Under the pieces are notes generated by a model. The model made no database searches, had not been told where the DNA came from, and saw nothing but the letters and a program-made list of their open reading frames with translations. From assembly GCF_015706575.1 (NCBI RefSeq), contig NW_024037074.1:1984001-2048000 (forward strand): a stretch of 64,000 nt of DNA. Reading direction: 5' to 3'. Both the position numbers and the translations under genes were made by a program. This DNA comes from Patiria miniata. Its lineage: Eukaryota > Echinodermata > Asteroidea > Valvatida > Asterinidae. Of this stretch, positions 42,060 through 53,100 are shown piece after piece. Position 1 is the first letter of the stretch, and every line of letters begins with the position of its first letter.

Positions 42060-42915
42060 ACGGCATCATTCACGGCCTACGTCCCCTGCTGGGATGGCGA
42101 GTGTGAAGATCTACTTTGCACCCATAAAGAAGCAACGACCAACGAAGACAGGGATGAAGCAGCCACTGATCTTTTCGGTAGGCTAAACGAGAAACGTAGG
42201 CAGAGATGGACAGAGACTGTGGAATCGATCAATTTCACCCATTCCAGCTGTCGGGCATGGCAAACCATCAACAACTCACGGGTAGGTCCACAACCCCAAC
42301 ACAATGTCCAATTACTGCAAATTCCATCGCATCTCAGTTGTTGAGCAAGGGTCACTTCCCCTACGTGGACAAGAACTTTACTAGAGCCACGTCGGCGAGA
42401 GTCAAGGAGCTACACCATGCGCAGGGGTGTGATCAAAACCTTTCAGGCGACTTCACGGCACACAAACTCCAGTTGGCCATCCAACGGCTAAAGACCGGCA
42501 AGGCTCCAGGCTGTTTGCCACGCATGCCCACAAGCTGCTCACGACATCGGCAGACGTCTCTAAGGCCGCCTGGGTAAAAACCAGCTGGAGAGTCCGGTAG
42601 ACCTCAGCAGAACTACCTAGGCTACACCACTTCATAAACGACCCTATGTCTGGTCAAGACCTCCCACGAAAGCAGTGGACGACCCTCAACCGTCCGAGGG
42701 CTGGAGTCGGACGTTATGGTGCATCCATGAAAAGCTGGGGACTGGCAGACAGCACTTCCTGCGACTGCAGAGAACCAATCCAGACAGTAGACCACATCAT
42801 CACCGCCTGCCCAAAACACCGGCCGCCTGATCAACCTGGAGGATGACACACTGGCCTGGCTCACCCTGACAGAGCTGCAAGTCTAAGGACATACATGTAC
42901 GACAGAAGAAGAAGT
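42060..42915 (+). mobile_element. LINE fragment, Jockey/I-like, internally deleted
   Basis: The segment starts in the linker between endonuclease and reverse transcriptase (YVPCWDGECEDLL, RRQRWTETVESINFTHSS), moves to another frame (NLSGDFTAHKLQLAIQRLK, TGKAPG) at the start of the reverse transcriptase, and then jumps straight to the C-terminal domain (GQDLPRKQWTTLNRPRAG, CDCREPIQTVDHIITACP). The last residues (DDTLAWLTLTEL) are in yet another frame. The catalytic reverse transcriptase core is deleted. It ends at a GAAGAAGAAG tail near 42,915. Orientation is the same as the host gene, in an intron. Clearly dead. Confidence 0.85.
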
Positions 42916-43134
42916 CCTAAATTAACAACGCAATCTTCAGGTGTGTTCTGCGCGACATCACGCAGTACCACGAATGCGCGCGCCAATCTCCATAAAAGGA
43001 GTTGTGTACATCTTACTTGCAGGCTGGACACTCCATTATTTAGCTATAGATGAAAAAGGGGTGTTTAAAAAACATGAAGTGAATTTTTGTGAACAAAAGC
43101 AGGGTTTTTTGACCAAAAAGTATTTATGAATGGG

Positions 43135-43250
43135 AATAAATATGTGCTTGGTCGGTATTAATCACTCTGTTTAAAACTGGTTGGAGTCTGGGTGCTGATA
43201 ATTATCGCACTTTCGGCTCGGATTAAAACCGACCAAGCACACATTTGTTC
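43135..43250. mobile_element. Small hairpin element
   Basis: TATGTGCTTGGTCGGT-TTAATC on the left is complemented by GATTAAAACCGACCAAGCAC on the right; a 116-bp MITE-like hairpin in the intron. Confidence 0.65.
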
Positions 43251-44034
43251 CTTTTAAACAGTAATAAGCTGATCAATGTTTGCACATGTGGTTAAACTAC
43301 CATGGTTCACTCAGAAAATGTTGTAAATTCCTGATGCTTGAATTCCTAAACTCATTGGACTTATTTATAGCTTTAACCATAACAGAACTCAACCCATCAA
43401 ACCCCAACGACATGTTTTGTTGGAATCTGTCAGGATGGGTACAGTACCCCTAAACTGACAGTCTTTTACATTGGGTTGGCACACCTCCAGAATCAAAGTC
43501 AGAAATATGTGTGTGTGCAGTTTCCCATATGGTGTTGGAATTTGCCAGGATGGGTATGGTTCCTAGTAAATCATGCTAGGGATTTAGGGTCAAAAGACTC
43601 TCTGAAATAAATTTCACAATCAAACATTTGACTCAAGTATCCATTCTTTTGAGAATGATTAGACACACCTTTTTGGTTTAATGTGTTTGAAAATGCACTT
43701 ATTTTTAACCTTCACAGTTTCAGTGCTGCTTCAAGACAACTGAGTATGCCGTTGCTGTGATGTAATGGTCCCCTTGTATAATCTGCATGAAAAAAAAAAC
43801 CATCAAATAAATTTAATCAGTTTGAATTTATGTACCTTGTGAGCAGGTATGGTAGATCAACAAGGATTTGGGTGGATTATATCAAATGCCAACACTTTGT
43901 GCCTTTTAAAACAATTAATTGTGAACCTAAATTTATCACTATACGTTTGTGTCGTAAATTGAATCTTTTGCAACCCTGCAGGTTTTAGTCTCATTTTATC
44001 CACCTTAACGACTTCACTCCACTATTTTACCCAG

Positions 44035-44243
44035 GATGTCAACCAGATCTTCACCACATACACTGACCCAGCACCCAACAGTACCAGCCTGGTAACACAC
44101 CTCATAGTCCCCCAGTCACAGCAGCCATCGGAGACAGACACATCATCCCCGGGGCTATGAGCAGACTGACGGGCAGCAGCCGCAGATCGAGTACCAGTAC
44201 GCCTGCATCAATGATCCGAGTCAGAGCACTGCCAATGGGGAAG
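44035..44243 (+). CDS. Zinc-knuckle/coiled-coil gene, acidic-linker exon with frame break
   Basis: Acceptor ATTTTACCCAG, donor GTAAGA. The first frame reads DVNQIFTTYTDPAPNSTS, LVTHLIVPQSQQPSETD and meets a TGA. A protein-like continuation (DGQQPQIEYQYACINDPSQS then TANGEG) lies in another frame and runs to the donor in phase 1, which exactly fits the next exon. One extra base in CCGGGGCTATGAG would explain this. Gln/Ser/Thr-rich sequence like this is common in activation or linker regions of nuclear proteins. Confidence 0.55.
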
Positions 44244-44398
44244 GTAAGATGGTAAGAATATTAACCCTGACCCTCCAAGAATCCTGCAGCATCTACCCAG
44301 AGGTTAAGGTGGATAATGCCACCAGCAGTGAAGGATAATTAGAAGAAGCTGACCAAAAAGCCAAGGGGGAGGCATTTGATGCAAGGAAGAACTCTTCC

Positions 44399-44422
44399 CC
44401 CCCCCCCCACCCCCCCCCCCTC
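44399..44422. repeat. Poly-C tract
   Basis: C runs broken by a single A, in the intron after the 44,035-44,243 exon. Low complexity only. Confidence 0.8.
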
Positions 44423-45101
44423 CACCCACTTTGTTTTCAATTGATATATCGTGAATCCATATGGAAGAAGGGAATGGGTAGACAACAGCATGTTTAATAC
44501 AGTTGTCTTCACTCCTGCACTTGTTTGGTCAATAAAATAAATAAAACAACAACCAAAAGTTCAGCATTTTTTTAGGGGGTTGGGGTGGATGAGGGCCAAT
44601 ATTGACAGAGGATTTTACAAATTGAAATTACAAGGTGCAAAGGGTGTGCCATTGGTGTTATTTAAGTATATTGAATTTTGGAGGATTCAGGAAGGTTCTA
44701 AGCAACAAAAAAAATCTAATAAGTCAGGGTCGCAGTACATTTTGAGAGCTGACTTCAACAATTAATTAAATATTGGCATTTGTCCTTCACCTTGCCCACC
44801 TAATTTTAGGAATAAGGTTTGAAAAAGTGAGGGATTGCTTGCACCCAGTTACAAGGAATTACATGTTCTTGACACACTGCATCACTTTGGACTTTCTTGC
44901 CTGTATCCTGTTTTTACCGCTACATATCATTTGTCCCATTCAAGCGCAACACATATGTCGACCTTTCTACTCCATAAACTCCTCCCATCATTTGCCCTCT
45001 TTGTGTAGCCCACACCTGGAGTGACCTTTTGATGACCGACTTTCATTATTACAGGAATTATTATCCAGGATAATTACTCAACCTTTCCCTCTCGTAAACA
45101 G

Positions 45102-45292
45102 TTGTCCTTATTGAGATACCAGACGAAGGAAGCAAAGAGGATTTGGAGGACGAGACTTGCTACACAGAGCACAACTTGTCGCTGCTGCTGCAGGAGAAGG
45201 AACGTCTGGAGAAGACTCTTGAGCAGGAGCGGACCACGTGGGCCCAGACAGAGCACAGGATGAAAGGCACTATAGAAAGGCTTCGTACAAAA
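45102..45292 (+). CDS. Zinc-knuckle/coiled-coil gene, coiled-coil exon
   Basis: Acceptor CTCGTAAACAG; the split codon from 44,243 gives Val, then VLIEIPDEGSKEDLEDETC and EHNLSLLLQEKERLEKTLEQ, ERTTWAQTEHRMKGTIERL, RTK. Leu and Glu/Lys spacing predicts a coiled coil. The next exon begins in phase 0 (VEYLSNTN...) and joins naturally after RTK, but the bases there are ATGAGT, not GTGAGT: the donor G has become A. The next possible donor (CAG-GTACCA at 45,360) is in the wrong phase. This is a lesion, a rare AT-AG intron, or an error. Confidence 0.6.
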
Positions 45293-45885
45293 ATGAGTGG
45301 GCATTCCATCTGGTCTTGGTCTAAGAATGAGTTTGGATCTTGTTCCCTGCATGCAACAGGTACCAAGGGCGTCAATCGCTTCTCAAAAGTGGGAGGGGGG
45401 ACATACCTTGATCAGAACTAATGCAGGCACACTAATGCGACTGCGTTCTTTCAGTGGTCAGATTTCTGTCAGGATGCCAGCTGTCATGGCTGTGGACGAT
45501 CATGGTGTGCACTGTTGTTGTCATTGCTCTACATTTTCTACACGTTCTACGTTGTTTTATGCACTGACGCTGCTTATGATAAATGCAGACAAATTGTTGC
45601 ACACATTTTGTACACAAGCTCAGATGTGTCGTTTATCCTTGTGTAGAGGATTCGTGGTTTCACTCAAACTCTAGTTGCACTAAATAACTGGGTAACAACA
45701 CATGTGCCTTCTTAAGCATTCATGCTCCAACTGCACACATCATGAAGTGCATAAATGTCAGACTTTGGTGTGCGCTGTCATGGTTGTGATTGGTTACACA
45801 TCATGGGGCAGAGCCTAATGGATTGGTCTATTAAAATTCCATCTGTAAACAAATAATTTCTCTGCCCATCCGTCTTGCCCTCCAG

Positions 45886-46628
45886 GTTGAGTATTTGTCC
45901 AACACAAACATGTCACTCAAGCAGCAGCTGTCCATGATGCACACGTCCAGTTTGAAACATCTAACCAACGACAGCGAGAACCAGTCCATTTTGCAAGAGT
46001 TACTGCAACACATGTCTGAGGAGCACACCCAGCTGCTGCACCACCATCTAGCACAGCTACGGCTGTACGCTCAGGCCTGCGCATTATCCAAATCAGCCCC
46101 CGAGGAATCTGCAGCTGAATCTACAGTCTTGGTACCAGACCTGGCTGACCAATCACAGGACATCTCACACATGGCCATGATGTCGTCCTCGGAGGGCACC
46201 CTTGGGAACATGGAGCAGACAGTCGTCATGACGATAACGTCTGAGGAGGATTCGGAGCCGTCGGCAACATCGTGGATAACCCCGGAGATACTGTGGGACA
46301 TGACTCCTTGACTTTGGATAAGGACGTTCACTTGTCACCAAATGACATTCTGTACCAACTGACAAGCGAGGGACTGTCATCAAGACATGCCACCTCTGAG
46401 TCGGGTCACGTTTATCAATCAGGTAGAACTCATTCACATCACAACACAGGCTGTGATGTCACGCAACAGGATTTTCACAAGAACAAAAGTTGTAAATTGG
46501 TTCTTTCCAACAGCATGCCAAAAATATTCTGCCCCGATGGCTTTGACAAAAGAACGTTTGATGACAACATGTCAAATGAGGGACCACCATTAAAATGTGG
46601 AAGAACTAACAGCCTGAAAGCCACTTAA
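45886..46628 (+). CDS. Zinc-knuckle/coiled-coil gene, last exon
   Basis: After acceptor TTGCCCTCCAG it reads VEYLSNTNMSLKQQLSMMH, NDSENQSILQELLQHMSEEH, TQLLHHHLAQLRLYAQACAL, continuing the coiled coil, then an acidic Ser/Thr/Met-rich stretch to a TGA at 46,309-46,311. An overlapping frame (DSLTLDKDVHLSPNDILYQL ... CPDGFDKRTFDDNMSNEGPP) stays open to 46,628, ends four bases before AATAAA, and looks protein-like. A single-base shift near 46,270-46,310 may therefore hide a longer C-terminus. The gene's role is unknown; dimerisation through the coil is likely. Confidence 0.6.
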
Positions 46629-46631
46629 CTA

Positions 46632-46637
46632 AATAAA
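46632..46637 (+). terminator. Polyadenylation signal AATAAA
   Basis: AATAAA just after the end of the longer reading frame of the last exon; the position suits the 3' end of the plus-strand gene. Confidence 0.55.
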
Positions 46638-46644
46638 ACCGGAC

Positions 46645-46730
46645 ATATTTTGTAAACAGTGTACACTCAGTGTTGTCCGAGGGCTTAGTTGGGGGGGGGG
46701 GGACTTGAACTAATGAGTTGAGTCTTCATG
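46645..46730 (+). mobile_element. SINE fragment beside the orphan exon
   Basis: ATATTTTGTAAACAGTGTAC and GTTGTCCGAGGGCTTAG match the SINE body at 5,608-5,670; a G run follows. In both places the SINE lies on the 3' side of the same PhnD-like exon, so the pair was copied together. Confidence 0.6.
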
Positions 46731-46744
46731 GAAGTTTGTCTTAC

Positions 46745-46884
46745 CTGAATGAAAAATTTTACCAAAGCAACTGGCCTTGATCTCTCCTATCTTTTCGAGT
46801 TCTCGATGGGCAATCCCGAATCCGCTCAGTGAATGGGCGTCGTTGTAGGCCCAAACAGATCCATGTAGGTCCTCAAATCTATTA
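46745..46884 (-). CDS. Orphan copy of a PhnD-like exon
   Basis: Acceptor TATGTTTCAG, donor GTAAGA, 140 bases, no lesion. It reads NRFEDLHGSVWAYNDAHSLS, GFGIAHRELEKIGEIKASCF and GKIFHS. This is the cleft segment of PhnD-type binding proteins and the duplicate of 6,062-6,199. It has GGA where that copy has a stop, and AYND-x-HSLSG, closer to the family pattern. No neighbouring exons are found on the minus strand below it, so it may be the end of a gene whose other exons lie outside, or a stray duplicate. Confidence 0.6.
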
Positions 46885-47109
46885 CTGAAACATAAACGAT
46901 GCAATTATGATTAACATTGAAACATTTGGTCGTATGTATAAAAACTAGCATTTGCTTTTTTTTTACTACATATTTTTAAGCATAACTTTTATTCGCATGA
47001 ATAAAAATGAGAGTAAATGCTTTCACTATTTGCTTCAAGCTAAAAGTATTTGCTTTTTTACTTTTTGGCTTTTGCTAGACTAGAAGTGTGGACTGGTTTC
47101 AAACTTGAA

Positions 47110-50100
47110 AAAAATATAAATTTCAATTGACCTCAAAATTAATAAAATTTTAAAATCTAAAACTCCACTGTGGGACTTGAACCAGCAACCTTCAGAAGTT
47201 CAGATTTAGGGTCATCAGTCCGTATTACTTGATTAAGCACAACTTCACACTATTTTGTGGTTACAAAATTAACTGTAAAGTTTCAATTGACCTAAAAAGT
47301 AGTAAAATTTTGAAATCTAAAATTCCCAGGGTGGGAATGAACCTGCAACCTTTAGATTTAGAGTCAGCAGTCTGAACCACTGCACTAAGCATAATTTCAT
47401 GCTTTTTAGTGGTTACGGAATTAACTATCAAGTTTCAATTTACCCAAAAGAAATAAAACTTTAAAATCTAAAATTCCCACCCTGGAATTGAACCCACAAC
47501 CTTCAGATTTCAAGTCAGCAGTCCATACCATTGGACTAAGCATAATTTCACACTTTTTAGTGGTTACGAAATTAACTATGAAGTTAAATTTACCCCAAAA
47601 TACATACAATTTCAAAAACCAAAACTCCACACCTGGATTTGAACCCACAACCTTCAGATTTCAAGTCAGCCGTCCGTACCATTGGACTAAGCATAATTTC
47701 ACACTTTTTAGTGGTTACAAAATTAACTATCAAGTTTAAATTTACCCAAAAAGAACTAAATTTTAAAATCTAAAATTCCCCCCTGGAATTGAACCCGCAA
47801 CCTTCAGATTTCGAGTCGGTAGTCCATACCATTGGACTAAGCCTAATTTCACACTTTTTAAAGGTTACGAAATTAACTATAATGTTTTAATTTACCCAAA
47901 AAGGTAATAAAATTTTAAAATCTAAAATTCCCACCCTGGAATTGAACCCACAACCTTCAGATTTCGAGTCAGTAGTCCATACCATTGGACTAAGTGTAAT
48001 TTCACGATTTTTAAATGTTACGATATTAACTATGAAGTTTCAATTTACCCAAAAATAAATAAAATCTAAAATCAAAAATTTCCAAACTGGATTTGAACCC
48101 GCAACCTTCAGATTTAGAGTCGGCAGTCCATACCATTGGACTAAACATAATTTCACACTTTTTTGTCGTTACGAAATTAACTATAAAATTTAAATTTACC
48201 CAAAAAGACATAAAATTTTAAAATTTCCACCCTGGATTTGAACCCACAACCTTCAGATTTAGAGTCAGTAGTCCATACCATTGGACTAAGTGTAATTTCA
48301 CAATTATTAAAGGTTACGAAATTAACTATGAAGTTTAAATTTACCCAAAAAGACATAAAATTTTAAAATCTAAAATTTCCACCCTGGATTTGAACTCACA
48401 ACCTTCAGATTTCGAGTCAGTAGTCCACACCATTGGACTAAGTGTAATTTCACAATTTTTAAAGGTTACGAAATAAACTATAATGTTTTAATTTACCCAA
48501 AAAAGTAATAACATTTAAAATGTAAAATTCCCACCCTGGAATTAAACCCACAACCTTCAGATTTCGAGTCAGTAGTCCATACAATTGGACTAAGTGTAAT
48601 TTCACAATTTTTAAATGTTACGAAATTAACTATGAAGTTTCAATTTACCCAAAAATAAATAAAATCTAAAATGTCCAACCTGGATTTGAACCCGCAACCT
48701 TCAGATTTAGAGTCAGTAGTCCATACCATTGGACTAAGTGTAATTTCACAATTTTTAAGGGTTACGAAATTAACTATAATGTTTTAATTTACCCCAAAAA
48801 GTAATAAAATTTTAAAATCTAAAATTCCCACCCTGGAATTGAACCCACAACCTTCAGATTTTGAGTCAGTAGTCCATACCATTGGACTAAGTGTAATTTC
48901 ACATTTTTTAAATGTTACGAAATTAACTATGAAGTTTCAATTTACCCAAAAATAAATAAAATCTAAAATTTCCAACCTGAATTTGAACCCGCAACCTTCA
49001 GATTTAGAGTCAGCAGTCCATACCATTGGACTAAGCATAATTTCACACTTTTTTGTGGGTACGAAATTAACTATTCAATTTAAATTTACCCAAAAAGACA
49101 TAAAATTTTAAAATCTAAAATTTCCAACCTGGATTTGAACCCGCAACCTTCAGATTTCGAGTCAGCAGTCCATACCATTGGACAAAGCATAATTTCACAT
49201 TTTTTAGTGGTTACGAAATTAACTATGAAGTTTAAATTTACCCAAAAAGACATAAAATTTTAAAATCTAATATTTCCACCCAGGATTTGAACCCACAACC
49301 TTCAGATTTAGAGTCAGTAGTCCATACCATTGGAATTAGTGTAATTTCACAATTTTTAAAGGTTACAAAATTAACTATAATGATTTAATTTACCCAAAAA
49401 AATAATAAAATTTTTAAATCTAAAATTCCCACCCTGGAATTGAACCCACAACCTTCAGATTTAGAGTCAGCAGTCCATACCATTGGACTAAGCATAATTT
49501 CACACTTTTTAGTGGTTACGAAATTAACTATAATGATTTAATTTACCCCAAAAAGTAATAAAATTTTAAAATCTAAAATTCCCACCCTGGAATTGAACCC
49601 ACAACCTTCAGATTTCAAGTCAGCAGTCCATACCATTGGACTAAGCATAATTTCACACTTTTTAGTGGTTACGAAATTAACTATGAAGTTAAATTTACCC
49701 CAAAAGACATACAATTTCAAAAACCAAAACTCCACCCCTGGATTTGAACCCACAACCTTCAGATTTCAAGTCAGCCGTCCGTACCATTGGACTAAGCATA
49801 ATTTCACACTTTTTAGTGGTTACAAAATTAACTATCAAGTTTAAATTTACCCACAAAAAACTAATTTTTAAAATCTAAAATTCCCCCCTGGAATTGAACC
49901 TGCAACCTTCAGATTTCGAGTCGGTAGTCCATACCATTTAACTATAATGTTTTAATTTACCCAAAAAAGTAATAAAATTTTAAAATCTAAAATTCCCACC
50001 CTGGAATTGAACCCACAACCTTCAGATTTCGAGTCAGTAGTCCATACCATTGGACTAAGTGTAATTTCACAATTTTTAAATGTTACGATATTAACTATGA

Positions 50101-53100
50101 AGTTTCAATTTACCCCCCCAAAAAATAATCTAAAATCTAAAATTTCCAATCTGGATTTGAACCCGCAACCTTCAGATTTAGAGTCGGCAGTCCATACCAT
50201 TGGACTAAGCATAATTTCACACTTTTTTGTGGTTACGAAATTAACTATAAAAATTAAATTTACCCTAAAAGACAAAAATTTTTAAAATCTAAAATTTCCA
50301 CCCTGGATTTGAACCGACAACCTTCAGATTTAGAGTCAGTAGTCCATACCATTGGACTAAGTGTAATTTCACAATTTTTAAGGGTTACGAAATTAACTAT
50401 AATGTTTTAATTTACCCCAAAAAGTAATACAATTTTAAAATCTAAAATTCCCACCCTGGAATTGAACCCACAACCTTCAGATTCCGAGTCAGTAGTCCAT
50501 ACCATTGGACTAAGTGTAATTTCACAATTTTTAAATGTTACGATATTAACTATGAAGTTTCAATTTATCCTAAAAAACATAAAATTTTAAAATCTAAAAT
50601 TTCCACCCTGGATTTGAACACACAACCTTCAGATTTAGAGTCAGTAGTCCATACCATTGGACTAAGTGTAATTTCACATTTTTTAAGGTTACGAAATTAA
50701 CTATAATGTTTTAATTTACCCCAAAAAGTAATAAAATTTTAAAATCTAAAATTCCCACCCTGGAATTGAACCCACAACCTTCAGATTTCAAGTCAGCAGT
50801 CCATACCATTGGACTAAGCATAATTTCACACTTTTTAGTGGTTACGAAATTAACTATGAAGTTAAATTTACCCCAAAAGACATACAATTTCAAAAACCAA
50901 AACTCCACCCCTGGATTTGAACCCACAACCTTCAGATTTCAAGTCATCCGTCCGTACCATTGGACTAAGCATAATTTCACACTTTTTAGTGGTTACAAAA
51001 TTAACTATCAAGTTTAAATTTACCCAAAAGAACTAATTTTAAAATCTAAAATTCCCCACCTGACATTGAACCCGCAACCTTCAGATTTCGAGTCGGTAGT
51101 CCATACCATTGGACTAAGCCTAATTTCACACTTTTTAAAGGTTACAAAATTAACTATAATGTTTTAATTTACCCCAAAAAGTAATAGAATTTTAAAATCT
51201 AAAATTCCCATCCTGGATTTGAACCCACAACCTTCAGATTTCAAGTCAGTAGTCCATACCATTGGACTAAGCATAATTTCACACTTTTTAGTGGTTACGA
51301 AATTAACTATAATGATTTAATTTACCCAAAAAGTAATAAAATTTTAAAATCTAAAATTCCCACCCTGGAATTGAACCCACAACCTTCAGATTTCAAGTCA
51401 GCAGTCCATACCATTGGACTAAGCATAATTTCACACTTTTTAGTGGTTACGAAATTAACTATGAAGTTAAATTTACCCAAAAGACATACAATTTCAAAAA
51501 CCAAAACTCCACCCCTGGATTTGAACCCACAACCTTCAGATTTCAAGTCAGCCGTCCGTACCATTGGACTAAGCATAATTTCACACTTTTTAGTGGTTAC
51601 AAAATTAACTATCAAGTTTAAATTTACCCACAAAAAACTAATTTTTAAAATCTAAAATTCCCCCCCTGGAATTGAACCTGCAACCTTCAGATTTCGAGTC
51701 GGTAGTCCATACCATTTAACTATAATGTTTTAATTTACCCAAAAAAGTAATAAAATTTTAAAATCTAAAATTCCCACCCTGGAATTGAACCCACAACCTT
51801 CAGATTTCGAGTCAGTAGTCCATACCATTGGACTAAGTGTAATTTCACAATTTTTAAATGTTACGATATTAACTATGAAGTTTCAATTTACCCCCAAAAA
51901 ATAATCTAAAATCTAAAATTTCCAATCTGGATTTGAACCCGCAACCTTCAGATTTAGAGTCGGCAGTCCATACCATTGGACTAAGCATAATTTCACACTT
52001 TTTTGTGGTTACGAAATTAACTATAAAAATTAAATTTACCCTAAAAGACAAAAAATTTTTAAAATCTAAAATTTCCACCCGGATTTGAACCGACAACCTT
52101 CAGATTTAGAGTCAGTAGTCCATACCATTGGACTAAGTGTAATTTCACAATTTTTAAGGGTTACGAAATTAACTATAATGTTTTAATTTACCCCAAAAAG
52201 TAATACAATTTTAAAATCTAAAATTCCCACCCTGGAATTGAACCCACAACCTTCAGATTCCGAGTCAGTAGTCCATACCATTGGACTAAGTGTAATTTCA
52301 CAATTTTTAAATGTTACGATATTAACTATGAAGTTTCAATTTATCCTAAAAAACATAAAATTTTAAAATCTAAAATTTCCACCCTGGATTTGAACACACA
52401 ACCTTCAGATTTAGAGTCAGTAGTCCATACCATTGGACTAAGTGTAATTTCACATTTTTTAAAGGTTACGAAATTAACTATAATGTTTTAATTTACCCCA
52501 AAAAGTAATAAAATTTTAAAATCTAAAATTCCCACCCTGGAATTGAACCCACAACCTTCAGATTTCAAGTCAGCAGTCCATACCATTGGACTAAGCATAA
52601 TTTCACACTTTTTAGTGGTTACGAAATTAACTATGAAGTTAAATTACCCCAAAGACATACAATTTCAAAACCAAAACTCCACCCCTGGATTTGAACCCAC
52701 AACCTTCAGATTTCAAGTCAGCCGTCCGTACCATTGGACTAAGCATAATTTCACACTTTTTAGTGGTTACAAATTAACTATCAAGTTTAAATTTACCCAA
52801 AAGAACTAAATTTTAAAATCTAAAATTCCCCCCCTGACATTGAACCCGCAACCTTCAGATTTCGAGTCGGTAGTCCATACCATTGGACTAAGCCTAATTT
52901 CACACTTTTTAAAGGTTACAAAATTAACTATAATGTTTTAATTTACCCAAAAAGTAATAGAATTTTAAAATCTAAAATTCCCATCCTGGATTTGAACCCA
53001 CAACCTTCAGATTTCAAGTCAGTAGTCCATACCATTGGACTAAGTGTAATTTCACATTTTTTAAAGGTTACGAAATTAACTATAATGTTTAATTTACCCA

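Noticed and set aside
42020-42060. Possible missing exon of the zinc-knuckle gene (CAG acceptor before ATCTTAAAATG).
   Set aside because: Phase would fit, but the frame closes after seven residues and the sequence runs directly into the LINE fragment.
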